Assembly: GCF_005503695.1 (NCBI RefSeq)
Contig: NZ_SCMU01000001.1
Coordinates: forward strand, 310,001-374,000
Length of the DNA stretch: 64,000 nt
Direction of reading: 5' to 3'
Source: Sphingopyxis sp. 2PD
Lineage (GTDB): Bacteria > Pseudomonadota > Alphaproteobacteria > Sphingomonadales > Sphingomonadaceae
Part shown: positions 19,439-27,763 of the stretch, piece after piece
Layout: every line of letters begins with the position of its first letter
Numbering within the stretch: the first letter of the stretch is position 1
Notes under the pieces: generated by a model
What the model was told of the DNA's origin: nothing
What the model saw: the letters and a program-made list of their open reading frames with translations, nothing else
The model's database searches: none
Position numbers and translations under genes: made by a program

Positions 19439-21562
19439 ATGCGTTTGCTTTGCTCCGCCGGTTTTTCGCTTGCCGTCTTCCTCGCCGCCCCCGCCTTGGC
19501 GCAGGACCGTGCCGCTGCGGGCAGCGACGACGATGTGCACACCGGCGACCCGATCATCGTCACCGCACCCTATGTCCGCAGCCTCGACATCCTCGGTAAT
19601 GTCTCGGTGCTCGAGGGCGACGAGCTGGCACGCGACATCCGCGGCCAGATCGGCGACACGCTGACCCGCCAGGCTGGCGTGTCGGCCACCAGCTTTGCTC
19701 CCGGCGCCTCGCGTCCGGTGCTGCGCGGTTTTTCGGGTGAGCGCGTCCGCGTCCTGACCGACGGCATCGGGTCGATCGACGTGTCGAACACCTCCGCCGA
19801 CCACGCCGTCACCATCGATCCGCTCACCGTCGAGCGCATCGAAATCCTGCGCGGACCCGCCGTGCTGCTGTTCGGCAGCCAGGCGATCGGCGGCGCGGTC
19901 AATCTTTTCGACCGCCGCATCCCGCGCAAGGTGCCGGCCGACCACGTCCATATCGATGCGATCGGCGGCTATGCGACCGCCGCCAACGACCGCAACATCG
20001 GTAGCTCGATCGACGTCGCGCTGACCCCGCAGATCGTCGCGCATCTGGACGGCAGCTGGCGCAAGACCGGCGATGCGCGCTCGGGCGGCTTTGTCTATGC
20101 GCCCGGCATCCGCGACGACCTGCTCCATCTTGCGGAACATGAGGTCGAAGAAGGTCATCTGGACGAAGCCGCCGAACTGACCGCCGACGCCAACCGGCGC
20201 GGCAATATCCCGAACACCGCCAGCGAGACTTGGACCGCGGCGGGCGGCCTGTCGCTGATCAACGACGGCGGACAGCTGGGGATTTCGGTCAGCTATTACG
20301 ATAGCAATTATGGCGTCCCCTCGCGCCCGAACACCGCCCACGACCATGGCGGCGAAGAAGGCGAAGAAGAGGAAGGCCATGACCATGGCGAAGGTCCGGT
20401 GACGATCGGCCTGAAACAATGGCGCGCCGACCTGCGCGGTGAGGTCGAAATGGGAGATGGCTTCTTCGACAAGCTGCGCATTCGCGCCGGTTTCGCCGAT
20501 TACGAACATACCGAATTCGAAGGCGACGAAGTCGGCACCGTCTTTACCAACCAGGGGATCGAAGGTCGGCTCGAACTGGCGCAGAATGATCGTGGCGGCT
20601 GGCGCGGCGCCAGCGGCATCCAGTACAGCCACCGCGATTTCAACGCGATCGGCGCCGAAGCGTTCGTCCCGCGCAACCTGACCGACCAGTTCGCACTGTT
20701 CACGCTTCAGGAATGGACGCTGGGCTCGCTCGGCGTCGAGGCCGCGGCGCGCTATGAAACGACCGATGTCCGTGCGCCGTCGCTGGGCATATCGCGCAGT
20801 TTCGACACTTTTTCAGGCGCGCTCGGCGCAAATTACGACATCAGCGACAGCGCCAAGATCGGTCTGTCCGTGGCCCGTGCCGTCCGCGCGCCCTCGGCAG
20901 AGGAACTTTTCTCCAACGGCCCGCACATCGCCACGCAGGCGTTCGAGGTCGGCAATGTCGACCTGAAGCGCGAAGCGAGCTGGGGCGCCGAAGCGTCGTT
21001 CAAGGTCAAGACCGACGCGTTCAGCCTCAGCCTCACCGGCTATTCCAACTGGTTCGACAATTTCATCTATTCCGAAGCCACCGGCGAGGAAGAAGACGAA
21101 CTGCCAGTCTTCCAATATTTTCAGCGTGACGCGCGCGTCTGGGGCCTTGAGGCCGAAGCAAGCGCCCGGCTGGCGCAGATCGGCGGCTTCAACATCGTCG
21201 GCGACGTCGTCGCCGACATGACCCGCGCCAAGATCAAGGGCGGCGATCATGTCCCCCGCATCCCCGCGATGCGCGTGCTGGGCGGGCTGGAAGCGCAGGG
21301 CGAGCGCATTGACGCGCGCGCCGAGGTCGAGTGGACCGACGATCAGACCCGCATCGCGCCGTTCGAAACCGCGACCAAGGGCTTCACCCTGGTCAACGCC
21401 TCGATCAGCTGGCGGCCGCTGCCCGACACCAAAAACCTGACGCTGTCGCTGGCGGCAAACAATATCTTCGACGTCGAAGCGCGCCGCCACGCCAGCTTTA
21501 CCAAGGATTATGTGCCGCTCGCGGGCCGCGATTTCCGGATTACGGCACGGGCGAGCTTCTGA
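19439..21562 (+). CDS. TonB-dependent outer-membrane receptor, ZnuD-like
   Basis: The 707-residue receptor has a signal peptide ending about residue 22 (APALAQ). A plug domain runs from IIVTAPYVRS through VLRGFSGERVRVLTDG to VERIEILRGPAVLLFGSQAIGGAVN, and a 22-strand barrel follows, ending in Phe. A surface loop near residues 299-322 contains HDHGGEEGEEEEGHDHGEG. His/Asp/Glu-rich loops like this are known in the zinc receptor ZnuD and relatives, so zinc or another divalent metal is the likely substrate. Energy would come from TonB-ExbBD. The substrate is inferred from the loop, not shown. Confidence 0.85.
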   Translation: MRLLCSAGFSLAVFLAAPALAQDRAAAGSDDDVHTGDPIIVTAPYVRSLDILGNVSVLEGDELARDIRGQIGDTLTRQAGVSATSFAPGASRPVLRGFSGERVRVLTDGIGSIDVSNTSADHAVTIDPLTVERIEILRGPAVLLFGSQAIGGAVNLFDRRIPRKVPADHVHIDAIGGYATAANDRNIGSSIDVALTPQIVAHLDGSWRKTGDARSGGFVYAPGIRDDLLHLAEHEVEEGHLDEAAELTADANRRGNIPNTASETWTAAGGLSLINDGGQLGISVSYYDSNYGVPSRPNTAHDHGGEEGEEEEGHDHGEGPVTIGLKQWRADLRGEVEMGDGFFDKLRIRAGFADYEHTEFEGDEVGTVFTNQGIEGRLELAQNDRGGWRGASGIQYSHRDFNAIGAEAFVPRNLTDQFALFTLQEWTLGSLGVEAAARYETTDVRAPSLGISRSFDTFSGALGANYDISDSAKIGLSVARAVRAPSAEELFSNGPHIATQAFEVGNVDLKREASWGAEASFKVKTDAFSLSLTGYSNWFDNFIYSEATGEEEDELPVFQYFQRDARVWGLEAEASARLAQIGGFNIVGDVVADMTRAKIKGGDHVPRIPAMRVLGGLEAQGERIDARAEVEWTDDQTRIAPFETATKGFTLVNASISWRPLPDTKNLTLSLAANNIFDVEARRHASFTKDYVPLAGRDFRITARASF

Positions 21563-21565
21563 GAT

Positions 21566-21597
21566 ATCGTCGCCCCCGCCTGCGCGGGGGTGACGAT
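21566..21597. terminator. Bidirectional hairpin between convergent genes
   Basis: A 14-base-pair stem (ATCGTCGCCCCCGC with its complement, one G-U pair) and a 4-base loop lie 3 bases after the TonB receptor stop and just before the end of the convergent gene. There is no clear T tract. The stem sequence resembles a common proteobacterial intergenic palindrome, so it may be a REP-like unit acting as terminator. Confidence 0.65.
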
Positions 21598-21601
21598 GGT
21601 G

Positions 21602-22141
21602 TCAAAACGGCAATTGCTTGCGCTTGTTCCAGTAGATCGAGGTCGCCGCAGCATAAGCCCCGACCTTTTCCCACACCGCATTGTCCACCTTTTCGATGTC
21701 GACGCCGCTGTCGATGTAGGCCTGAACGATCGCCATGATCTGGTCCTCGGACATGTCGCTCGACAGATCGGGATTGGCGCCTGTCGGGCCAAAGTCGAGC
21801 GCCTTGTCGACGATCGCCGATGACAGGTTGAGCTTGGCGATATCGCCGACCAGCCACTCGCGCGAAATGCGCGCGAGGCTGTAATCGAAATAGGCCGCCC
21901 TTTGGGCTTCGGCGATGCCATGCTTCGCGACGCACCCGTCGGTAACGGTCGACAGTTGCTGAAACAGCGCGTCGCGCGCGGCATCGTCGCCCGCACCCGC
22001 CATCGCGGCGCCGATCGACGCCTTGGTATCGGCGGCGACCGAGGTCACTACGCAATCGAATTTTTCACCTTCCTGCGCCGTGGCCGCGGCGGGCAGCGCC
22101 GCCATCGCCAGCGCGGCGCCCGCAATCAAACCCTTCAGCAT
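21602..22141 (-). CDS. Secreted protein of unknown function
   Basis: A 179-residue product with a clear signal peptide, MLKGLIAGAALAMAALPAAATAQ. The mature part contains only two cysteines (FDCVV near residue 29 and GCVAKH near 71), which might pair as a disulfide, and is mostly helical. A GAAGGGAA ribosome site precedes the ATG at 22141. The open frame reaches 22201 but lacks a better start. It lies 34 bases after fabG on the same strand. No family recognised. Confidence 0.75.
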   Translation of the reverse strand: MLKGLIAGAALAMAALPAAATAQEGEKFDCVVTSVAADTKASIGAAMAGAGDDAARDALFQQLSTVTDGCVAKHGIAEAQRAAYFDYSLARISREWLVGDIAKLNLSSAIVDKALDFGPTGANPDLSSDMSEDQIMAIVQAYIDSGVDIEKVDNAVWEKVGAYAAATSIYWNKRKQLPF

Positions 22142-22175
22142 GCGCAAATTCCCTTCAACGTCGCATCGCGAACCA

Positions 22176-22916
22176 TCACGACAGCATGGCCATCCCGCCA
22201 TTTACATGCAATGTCTGGCCAGTGACATATCCGGCCTCTTTCGACGACAGATAGACGACCGCCGCGGCGATATCGCTGCCCTCCCCCATCCGCCCGGCCG
22301 GGATGCGCTGATTGAGCGCTTCCTTTTGCGCCTCCGGCAAATCGTCGGTCATCGCTGTCGCGATAAAGCCCGGCGCGACGCAGTTTGCGGTCACCCCGCG
22401 GCTCGCCAGTTCGTGCGCCAGCGCCTTGGTCATACCGGTGACCCCCGCCTTCGACGCCGCATAATTGGCCTGCCCCGGATTCCCCGTCGCGCCGACGACG
22501 CTGGTAATCGAGATGATGCGACCAAAGCGCGCCTTCATCATCGGCTTGGCGGCGGCGCGCGCGAGACGGAAATTGGCTTCCAGATTGATGCGGATGACAT
22601 CCAGCCACTCCTCATCCTTCATCCGCATGATTAGATTGTCGCGCGTAACCCCGGCGTTGTTGACGAGGATGTCGAGCTGGCCGAGCGCCTCAACCGCCGA
22701 CGGCACGAGCGCATCGACCGCGGCGGCGTCGCCGAGATTGCACGGCAAAGCGACATGATCGCCGCCGAGCGTATCGCGAAACGCATTGAGCTTGTCGGCA
22801 TTGGAACCCGACACCGCGAGCCGCGCGCCCTGCGCCGCGAGCGCCTGCGCGATGGCCGAACCGATGCCGCCGCTGGCGCCGGTGACGAGGGCAGTCATGC
22901 CGGTGAGATCGAACAT
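22176..22916 (-). CDS. fabG: 3-oxoacyl-[acyl-carrier-protein] reductase (FabG)
   Basis: NADPH-dependent short-chain dehydrogenase of type II fatty acid synthesis; 246 residues. It has the cofactor loop TGASGGIGSAIA, NNAGVTRDN, the catalytic Ser in SITSVVGATGNPGQ, YAASK (Tyr/Lys of the triad) and the FabG-type C-terminus GYVTGQTLHVNGGMAM. The ATG at 22916 lies 7 bases from an AGGAGA ribosome site; a TTG at 22922 is less likely. Follows fabD as usual. Confidence 0.96.
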   Translation of the reverse strand: MFDLTGMTALVTGASGGIGSAIAQALAAQGARLAVSGSNADKLNAFRDTLGGDHVALPCNLGDAAAVDALVPSAVEALGQLDILVNNAGVTRDNLIMRMKDEEWLDVIRINLEANFRLARAAAKPMMKARFGRIISITSVVGATGNPGQANYAASKAGVTGMTKALAHELASRGVTANCVAPGFIATAMTDDLPEAQKEALNQRIPAGRMGEGSDIAAAVVYLSSKEAGYVTGQTLHVNGGMAMLS

Positions 22917-22941
22917 CTGCAATTCTCCTGAAATCTGATCC

Positions 22942-23880
22942 TTAGAGCGACTTGAGCAGCGCTTCGATGTCGTCCATCGAAATCACGCTGATCGTCTCGA
23001 CCTCACCGCTCGCGCTGCGCTTCACCATCGGCGACAGGACCTTGCCGCCGAATTCGACAAAGTGCATCACGCCAATGTCTTCCATCGACGCGACACTTTC
23101 GCGCCAGCGGACGCGGCCGGTGACCTGTTGTACCAGCAGGTCGCGAATGCTGTCGGCGTCGCCGACCGGGCTCGCGGTGACATTGGCGACGACGGGGATC
23201 AGCGGCGCGGCGGGCGGGTTTGTGCCGAGCGCTTCGGCCATCGCGTCGGCCGCGGGTTGCATCAGCGGGCAGTGGAAGGGCGCCGAGACGGGGAGCAGTA
23301 CGCCGCGCTTGATGCCAAAATCCTTGACCAGCGCGACCGCGCGTTCGACCGCGCCCTTGTGGCCCGAAATCACGACCTGCGACGGGTCGTTATCGTTGGC
23401 GACAGTGCAGACCTCGCCCTCCGCCGCTGCATCGGCAAGCTTCTGCGCGGTGTCGATGTCGGCGCCGAGCAGCGCCGCCATCGCACCGATGCCGACCGGC
23501 ACCGCGGCCTGCATCGCCTGCCCGCGGGTCTTGAGAAGCCGCGCCGTCGTCGCGAGGTCGAACGCACCCGCGGCGCACAGCGCGCTATATTCACCGAGGC
23601 TGTGGCCCGCGACATAGTCGGCCTTGGCGGCGAGCATCACGCCGCCTTCCTTTTCGAGCACGCGCAGCGTCGCGATCGCATTTGCCATGATCGCAGGCTG
23701 CGCATTTTCGGTAAGGGTGAGCTGATCCTCCGGACCTTCGGTCATCAGCTGGAACAGCTTCTGCCCCAACGCGTCGTCGACCTCCTGAAACACCTCGCGC
23801 GCCGCGGGTGACGCATCGGCGAGCGCCTTGCCCATGCCGACCGACTGGCTGCCCTGACCCGGAAAGATGAATGCGCGCAT
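22942..23880 (-). CDS. fabD: Malonyl-CoA:ACP transacylase (FabD)
   Basis: Loads malonyl units onto ACP for fatty acid synthesis; 312 residues. It begins with the typical FIFPGQGSQSVGMG, has the nucleophile in AGHSLGEYSAL (Ser near residue 92), and PVSAPFHCPLM with the active-site His near 203. An AGGGG ribosome site is 8 bases before the ATG. fabG follows 25 bases downstream; acpP and fabF are not in view. Confidence 0.96.
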   Translation of the reverse strand: MRAFIFPGQGSQSVGMGKALADASPAAREVFQEVDDALGQKLFQLMTEGPEDQLTLTENAQPAIMANAIATLRVLEKEGGVMLAAKADYVAGHSLGEYSALCAAGAFDLATTARLLKTRGQAMQAAVPVGIGAMAALLGADIDTAQKLADAAAEGEVCTVANDNDPSQVVISGHKGAVERAVALVKDFGIKRGVLLPVSAPFHCPLMQPAADAMAEALGTNPPAAPLIPVVANVTASPVGDADSIRDLLVQQVTGRVRWRESVASMEDIGVMHFVEFGGKVLSPMVKRSASGEVETISVISMDDIEALLKSL

Positions 23881-23925
23881 GTTGCGTCCCCTAGCCTGTT
23901 CTTTGATTGGGCCGCGCCTATTCCC

Positions 23926-24753
23926 TCACCCCGCGCGATGCAAGCCGAAGGGTACGACCTTGTTCGCTGCATCGTGGCCGATGTCGGCGCGGCCAAGATA
24001 GGGAATGTTGCATCGCGCGCACCAGCCCTGCGCGATCTCCTCGGCCTCCAGCCCGAACGGCCGGTCATTTTCGCGGACGTCGCTGACGCGCCCCAGCCGG
24101 ATGCCGGCAAGCCCGCGCGGGCCGAGACAGGTTGCGACGTGGAAAAAGGCGCGGTCGAACGCGTAGAGATATTCGCTGACTTCCTCGACGAGCAGGACAT
24201 GCCCCGCCAGATCGGGCTCGAGCGGGGTGCCGAGCAGCATCGACAGCGTCATCAGGTTGAACGCCGCATGGCGCGCGCCATGTTCGAGCCCGCTCTCGCA
24301 CGCGCCCGGATCGCGCGCGACCAGCCAGTCGAGCGCGCGCAGCACCGCCGCATCACCGCCCTCGCGCCGGATATCGGCGACCATCGGGCCGTGCGCGACA
24401 TGGTCGAAACCGTCGCGATAGAGGCAGGCAAGCAGGTTACCCTGATCCGAATAGCCTAGGAAGGCCTTGGCCCTTGCGATGTCAGTCATCGCCGCAACCG
24501 CGTCTTCGGCGATCCGGCACGCGCCATAGCCGCCGCGCGCAAACCACAGGGCGTCGATGTCCGGGCGGTTCGCCATTTCGACCAGCGCCGCGAAACGATG
24601 TCCGTCCTCGCCCGCGAAATGGCCGTGCGTCGCGAAACATTGCGGATCGAACTCAAGCTCGACGTCGGGGTAGCCGAGGCTGGCGAGCGCACGCACCGCC
24701 TCGGCATCGTCGGGCAGGATGGGGGTCGAGGGTGCAACAATCCCGATACGCAT
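23926..24753 (-). CDS. ldcA: LD-carboxypeptidase (peptidase S66 family)
   Basis: Serine peptidase of 275 residues that removes the terminal D-Ala from muropeptide tetrapeptides in cytoplasmic recycling. It shows the family start IGIVAPSTP, WFARGGYGACRI, the nucleophile elbow FLGYSDQGNLL (Ser near residue 110), HGPMVADI, and C-terminal catalytic Glu/His segments (LLVEEVSEYLYAFDR; ADIGHDAANKV). Microcin-immunity MccF is the alternative member of the family. The divergent Mur-ligase gene across the repeat at 24774 supports a recycling role. An AGGGGAAG ribosome site supports the start. Confidence 0.88.
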   Translation of the reverse strand: MRIGIVAPSTPILPDDAEAVRALASLGYPDVELEFDPQCFATHGHFAGEDGHRFAALVEMANRPDIDALWFARGGYGACRIAEDAVAAMTDIARAKAFLGYSDQGNLLACLYRDGFDHVAHGPMVADIRREGGDAAVLRALDWLVARDPGACESGLEHGARHAAFNLMTLSMLLGTPLEPDLAGHVLLVEEVSEYLYAFDRAFFHVATCLGPRGLAGIRLGRVSDVRENDRPFGLEAEEIAQGWCARCNIPYLGRADIGHDAANKVVPFGLHRAG

Positions 24754-24773
24754 GGACCAAACTTCCCCTCAAA

Positions 24774-24855
24774 CCGTTCGCATCGAGCGAAGTCGAGATG
24801 CCCATCGGCCTTACGCCATCCCCATGGGTGTCTCGACTTCGCTCGACACGAACGG
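24774..24855. repeat. Palindromic intergenic repeat, copy B
   Basis: Same family as 3547-3620. The left arm starts CCGTTCG and contains CGAGCGAAGTCGAGA; the right arm contains TCTCGACTTCGCTCG and ends ACGAACGG. The intervening 30 bases differ from copy A but again contain an inverted CCCAT...ATGGG pair. It fills the divergent promoter gap between ldcA and the Mur ligase. Confidence 0.9.
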
Positions 24856-24909
24856 AAATTGGGGTCAGTGCCGGTTGCAAACCCTTCGACAAGCCCATAA
24901 CGCCGCGCC

Positions 24910-26295
24910 ATGTCGGAAAACAAATCCTATTTCTTCTGCGGTATCGGCGGGTCGGGCATGTTGCCGCTCGCGATGATTGTCGCCGCGCGCGGCGCCAGCG
25001 TGTCGGGCTCGGACCGCAGCCGTGACCAGGGGCGCAGCGCCGACAAATTCGCGTGGATCGAGGGTCAGGGCATCGCGCTCTTCGCGCAGGACGGCAGCGG
25101 CGTCGCCGCGGGCCAGACGCTTGTCGCCTCGGCAGCGGTCGAGGACAGCGTTCCCGACATCGCCGCCGCAAACAGGCTCGGCCTCGCGCGCATGACCCGC
25201 GCCGACCTTAACGCGGCCCTGTTCAATGGCGCAGGCAAGGCGATCGGCGTCGGCGGGACCAGCGGTAAATCGACCGTGACCGGGATGATCGGCTGGATCC
25301 TCGAACGCGCCGGGAAAAAGCCGACGGTGATGAACGGCGCGGTGATGCGCAATTTCGTGAAGGCCGACCAACCCTTTGCCAGCGCACTGGTCGGCGACGA
25401 CACGCTGTACGTCAGCGAAGTCGACGAAAGCGACGGGTCGATCGCGCTTTATCGCCCGGATGTCGCGGTGGTCACCAACATCAGCCTCGACCACAAGAGC
25501 CTCGACGAACTCCATGCGCTGTTCGGCGATTTCGTCGCCAAGGCGCGGATCGCGGTGATCAACGCCGACGATCCCGAATCGGCGCCGCTGTTCAACGCCG
25601 ACAATAATCTGCGCTTCGGCTTTGGTGACGGCGCCGCGCTGCGCGGCAGCGATTTCGAGCCGCTGCCCGACGGCTGCCGCTTCAAGGTTCATTTTCTCGC
25701 GACCACCCACGACGTGCGGCTGCGCATGCCTGGACGGCACAACGCCATGAATGCGCTCGCGGCGATCGCGGCGGCGCGCGCGATCAACATATCGGTCGCC
25801 GACGCAGCCGCGGCGCTGGCCGATTTCACTGGCCTCGCGCGCCGCTACGAGGTTCTGGGTCAGGCCGGCGGCGTCACGGTCATCGACGATTTCGCGCATA
25901 ACCCGGACAAGGTGGCGGCGACGCTCACCGCCGTTGCCGAGCTCCCCGGCCGCGCGCTGATCTTTTTTCAGCCGCACGGCTATGGCCCGCTGCGCCAGAT
26001 GGGCAAAGAACTCGCGGCGAGTTTCGCGGGGGGCATGCGCGACGGTGATGGGATGTTCGTGTGCGACCCCGTCTATTTCGGCGGCACCGTCGACCGCAGC
26101 ATCGGCAGCGAAGCGCTGGTCGCCGACATCGTCGCGGGCGGCGGCGATGCGGTGCATCTGACCACCCGCGCCAATTGCGGCGCAGCGATGCTCGATGAAG
26201 CGAAGCCGGGGGACCGCATCCTGATCCTCGGCGCGCGCGACGACACGCTGACCGACTTCGGGCGCGACTTGCTGGAAAAGCTCGGCAACGCTTGA
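24910..26295 (+). CDS. mpl: Mur ligase paralogue, probable murein-peptide ligase (Mpl-like)
   Basis: A 461-residue member of the MurC/Mpl branch: N-terminal FFCGIGGSGMLPLA, SEVDESDGS, NISLDHKSLDELH, MPGRHNAMNALAA and the C-terminal VIDDFAHNPDKV. Its P-loop reads GGTSGKSTV (115-123) instead of the GTHGKTTT of MurC and Mpl. The canonical murC is already in the dcw cluster, so synthesis of UDP-MurNAc-Ala is unlikely to be its job. Length equals E. coli Mpl, which attaches recycled L-Ala-D-Glu-meso-DAP to UDP-MurNAc. The adjacent LD-carboxypeptidase makes recycling the best guess. No strong ribosome site is seen before the ATG. Confidence 0.7.
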   Translation: MSENKSYFFCGIGGSGMLPLAMIVAARGASVSGSDRSRDQGRSADKFAWIEGQGIALFAQDGSGVAAGQTLVASAAVEDSVPDIAAANRLGLARMTRADLNAALFNGAGKAIGVGGTSGKSTVTGMIGWILERAGKKPTVMNGAVMRNFVKADQPFASALVGDDTLYVSEVDESDGSIALYRPDVAVVTNISLDHKSLDELHALFGDFVAKARIAVINADDPESAPLFNADNNLRFGFGDGAALRGSDFEPLPDGCRFKVHFLATTHDVRLRMPGRHNAMNALAAIAAARAINISVADAAAALADFTGLARRYEVLGQAGGVTVIDDFAHNPDKVAATLTAVAELPGRALIFFQPHGYGPLRQMGKELAASFAGGMRDGDGMFVCDPVYFGGTVDRSIGSEALVADIVAGGGDAVHLTTRANCGAAMLDEAKPGDRILILGARDDTLTDFGRDLLEKLGNA

Positions 26296-26319
26296 TTTCA
26301 TCGCGCGAATCTGTATAGG
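26292..26319 (+). promoter_or_regulatory. Putative sigma-70 promoter of the rpsF operon
   Basis: TTGATT (26292-26297) and TATAGG (26314-26319) are separated by 16 bases. The -35 overlaps the stop codon of the preceding ligase gene. Initiation would be near 26326, just before the leader hairpin. Confidence 0.5.
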
Positions 26320-26329
26320 CGCGCTCCAT

Positions 26330-26357
26330 TGGGGCGAGGCGCTTTGCCGTCGCCCCA
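26330..26357 (+). promoter_or_regulatory. Leader hairpin upstream of rpsF
   Basis: TGGGGCGA (26330-26337) pairs with TCGCCCCA (26350-26357). Inside, GGC pairs with GCC, leaving one unpaired G on the 3' side (GCCG). Ribosomal protein S6:S18 operons often have a leader bound by the proteins as feedback, with a conserved unpaired CCG. The CCG here is only partly compatible with that, so it could also be an ordinary 5' stabilising or attenuating hairpin. Confidence 0.45.
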
Positions 26358-26451
26358 TTTGCTTTGCAGTGATTTCGCAGGGCAAGACGACAGCCGGAGG
26401 GGCCTGCGATTGGCGCAGGTCAGCGATCGGCCAAATCGAAGGAAGCGCACC

Positions 26452-26820
26452 ATGCCGTTTTACGAGCATGTTTTTATCGCGCGTCAGGACCTGAGCCAGG
26501 CTCAGGTCGACGCGCTGGCGGAAACCGTCACCAACGTCATTGGCGAATATAAGGGCACGGTCCACAAGACCGAGACCTGGGGCCTGAAGCAGCTCGCCTA
26601 CAAGATCCAGAAGAACCGCAAGGGTCATTATGTGATGCTGTCGGCCGAAGTTTCGGGCGAAGCGATCGCCGAGATCGAGCGTCAGGCCGCGATCAGCGAA
26701 GACATCATCCGCTGGATGACGATCAAGGTCGACGAACTCGAAAAAGGCCCGTCGGTCATGATGCGCAAGCAGGAACGTCGGGGCGGCCGTGGCGGCCGTG
26801 ACCGCGACGGCGAAGAATAA
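26452..26820 (+). CDS. rpsF: 30S ribosomal protein S6
   Basis: S6 binds 16S rRNA in the platform as a pair with S18; 122 residues starting [15 protein letters not shown]. Characteristic segments are [22 protein letters not shown] and [19 protein letters not shown]. The C-terminus is a short Arg/Gly-rich tail ([12 protein letters not shown]). An AAGGAAG ribosome site precedes the ATG at 26452. The frame is open upstream to 26329, but that part covers the leader and is not coding. Confidence 0.97.
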   Translation: MPFYEHVFIARQDLSQAQVDALAETVTNVIGEYKGTVHKTETWGLKQLAYKIQKNRKGHYVMLSAEVSGEAIAEIERQAAISEDIIRWMTIKVDELEKGPSVMMRKQERRGGRGGRDRDGEE

Positions 26821-26831
26821 GGATAAAGACC

Positions 26832-27056
26832 ATGGCACGACCCTTTTTCCGTCGCCGCAAGACCTGCCCCTTCACTGCGAAGGACGCACCGGTCATCGAT
26901 TACAAGGACGTCCGCCTGCTCCAGGGTTACCTGTCGGAGCGCGGCAAGATCGTCCCGTCGCGGATTACCGCGGTGTCCGCCAAGAAGCAGCGTGAGCTGG
27001 CGAAAGCGATCAAGCGCTCGCGCCACATCGGCCTGCTGCCCTACATTGTGAAGTAA
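26832..27056 (+). CDS. rpsR: 30S ribosomal protein S18
   Basis: A 74-residue basic protein that partners S6 in the 30S platform. It starts [14 protein letters not shown] and contains [19 protein letters not shown] and the C-terminal [13 protein letters not shown], all typical of S18. Eleven bases separate it from rpsF. Confidence 0.98.
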   Translation: MARPFFRRRKTCPFTAKDAPVIDYKDVRLLQGYLSERGKIVPSRITAVSAKKQRELAKAIKRSRHIGLLPYIVK

Positions 27057-27070
27057 GGAGGGCTGGTCTG

Positions 27071-27700
27071 ATGGAAATCATTCTGCTCGAACGCATCGAG
27101 AAACTCGGCGGCATCGGCGATGTCGTCACCGTCAAGAACGGCTTTGCCCGCAACTATCTGTTGCCCAACAACAAGGCGCTGCGCGCGAACGACGCGAACC
27201 GCAAGCTGTTCGAAGCGAACCGCACCAAGATCGAGGCCGACAACGCCGAACGTCGCGGTGAAGCCGAAGTCCGCGCCAAGGACATCGACGGCAAGCAGAT
27301 CGTCCTGATCCGCCAGGCGTCGAACACCGGCCAGCTCTATGGCTCGGTTTCGGTCCGCGACATCGTCGACGCCCTCGCCGAAGACGGCGTCACCGGCGTG
27401 ACCAAGTCGATGGTCGAACTGGAACGCCCGATCAAGGCGCTCGGCCTGGTCGACGTCAAGGTCAAGCTGCACCCCGAGGTCGCCGTGACCGTCGGCGTCA
27501 ACGTCGCGCGTTCGCCCGACGAAGCCGAAATGCAGAAGCAGGGCATCGACGTCATCGCCGCGATGTTCGAAGAAGAACAGGCCGAAGCCGTCGCTTCGGC
27601 GCTGGAACCCGACAGCGAAGACGAATTCGACGACGCGACGCCGCCGTCGGAACGCGCTGCCGAGGAAGCTCCGGCTGCGACCGAGGACGAAGAGGCTTAA
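27071..27700 (+). CDS. rplI: 50S ribosomal protein L9, with acidic C-terminal extension
   Basis: L9 binds 23S rRNA and helps fidelity. The N-terminal domain shows MEIILLERIEKLGGIGDVV, KNGFARNYLLP, and a long central helix, followed by a C-terminal domain including SVRDIVDALAEDGV. At 209 residues it is about 60 longer than E. coli L9. The extra tail from about residue 165 is strongly acidic with Ala/Pro (SEDEFDDATPPSERAAEEAP). A GGAGGG ribosome site overlaps the end of the S18 spacer. Last gene of the operon, followed by a terminator. Confidence 0.96.
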   Translation: MEIILLERIEKLGGIGDVVTVKNGFARNYLLPNNKALRANDANRKLFEANRTKIEADNAERRGEAEVRAKDIDGKQIVLIRQASNTGQLYGSVSVRDIVDALAEDGVTGVTKSMVELERPIKALGLVDVKVKLHPEVAVTVGVNVARSPDEAEMQKQGIDVIAAMFEEEQAEAVASALEPDSEDEFDDATPPSERAAEEAPAATEDEEA

Positions 27701-27725
27701 GCCCTTCGCTCTCGCGCGAGACAGG

Positions 27726-27763
27726 AAAGGCTCCGGAACCTGGCGTTCCGGAGCCTTTTTCTT
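27726..27763 (+). terminator. Rho-independent terminator of rpsF-rpsR-rplI
   Basis: AAAGGCTCCGGAAC pairs perfectly with GTTCCGGAGCCTTT around a 5-base loop, followed by TTTTTCTTT, 26 bases after the rplI stop. Confidence 0.93.

Noticed and set aside
17882..20632. A 916-codon open frame on the minus strand across the TonB receptor gene
   Set aside because: It is antisense to a clear receptor and cysteine synthase; only its last 128 codons (from 18268) look like a protein. High GC keeps such frames open.
24865..26838. A 657-codon minus-strand frame opposite the Mur ligase and rpsF
   Set aside because: Antisense to well-supported genes and low-complexity in content, with no recognisable motif.
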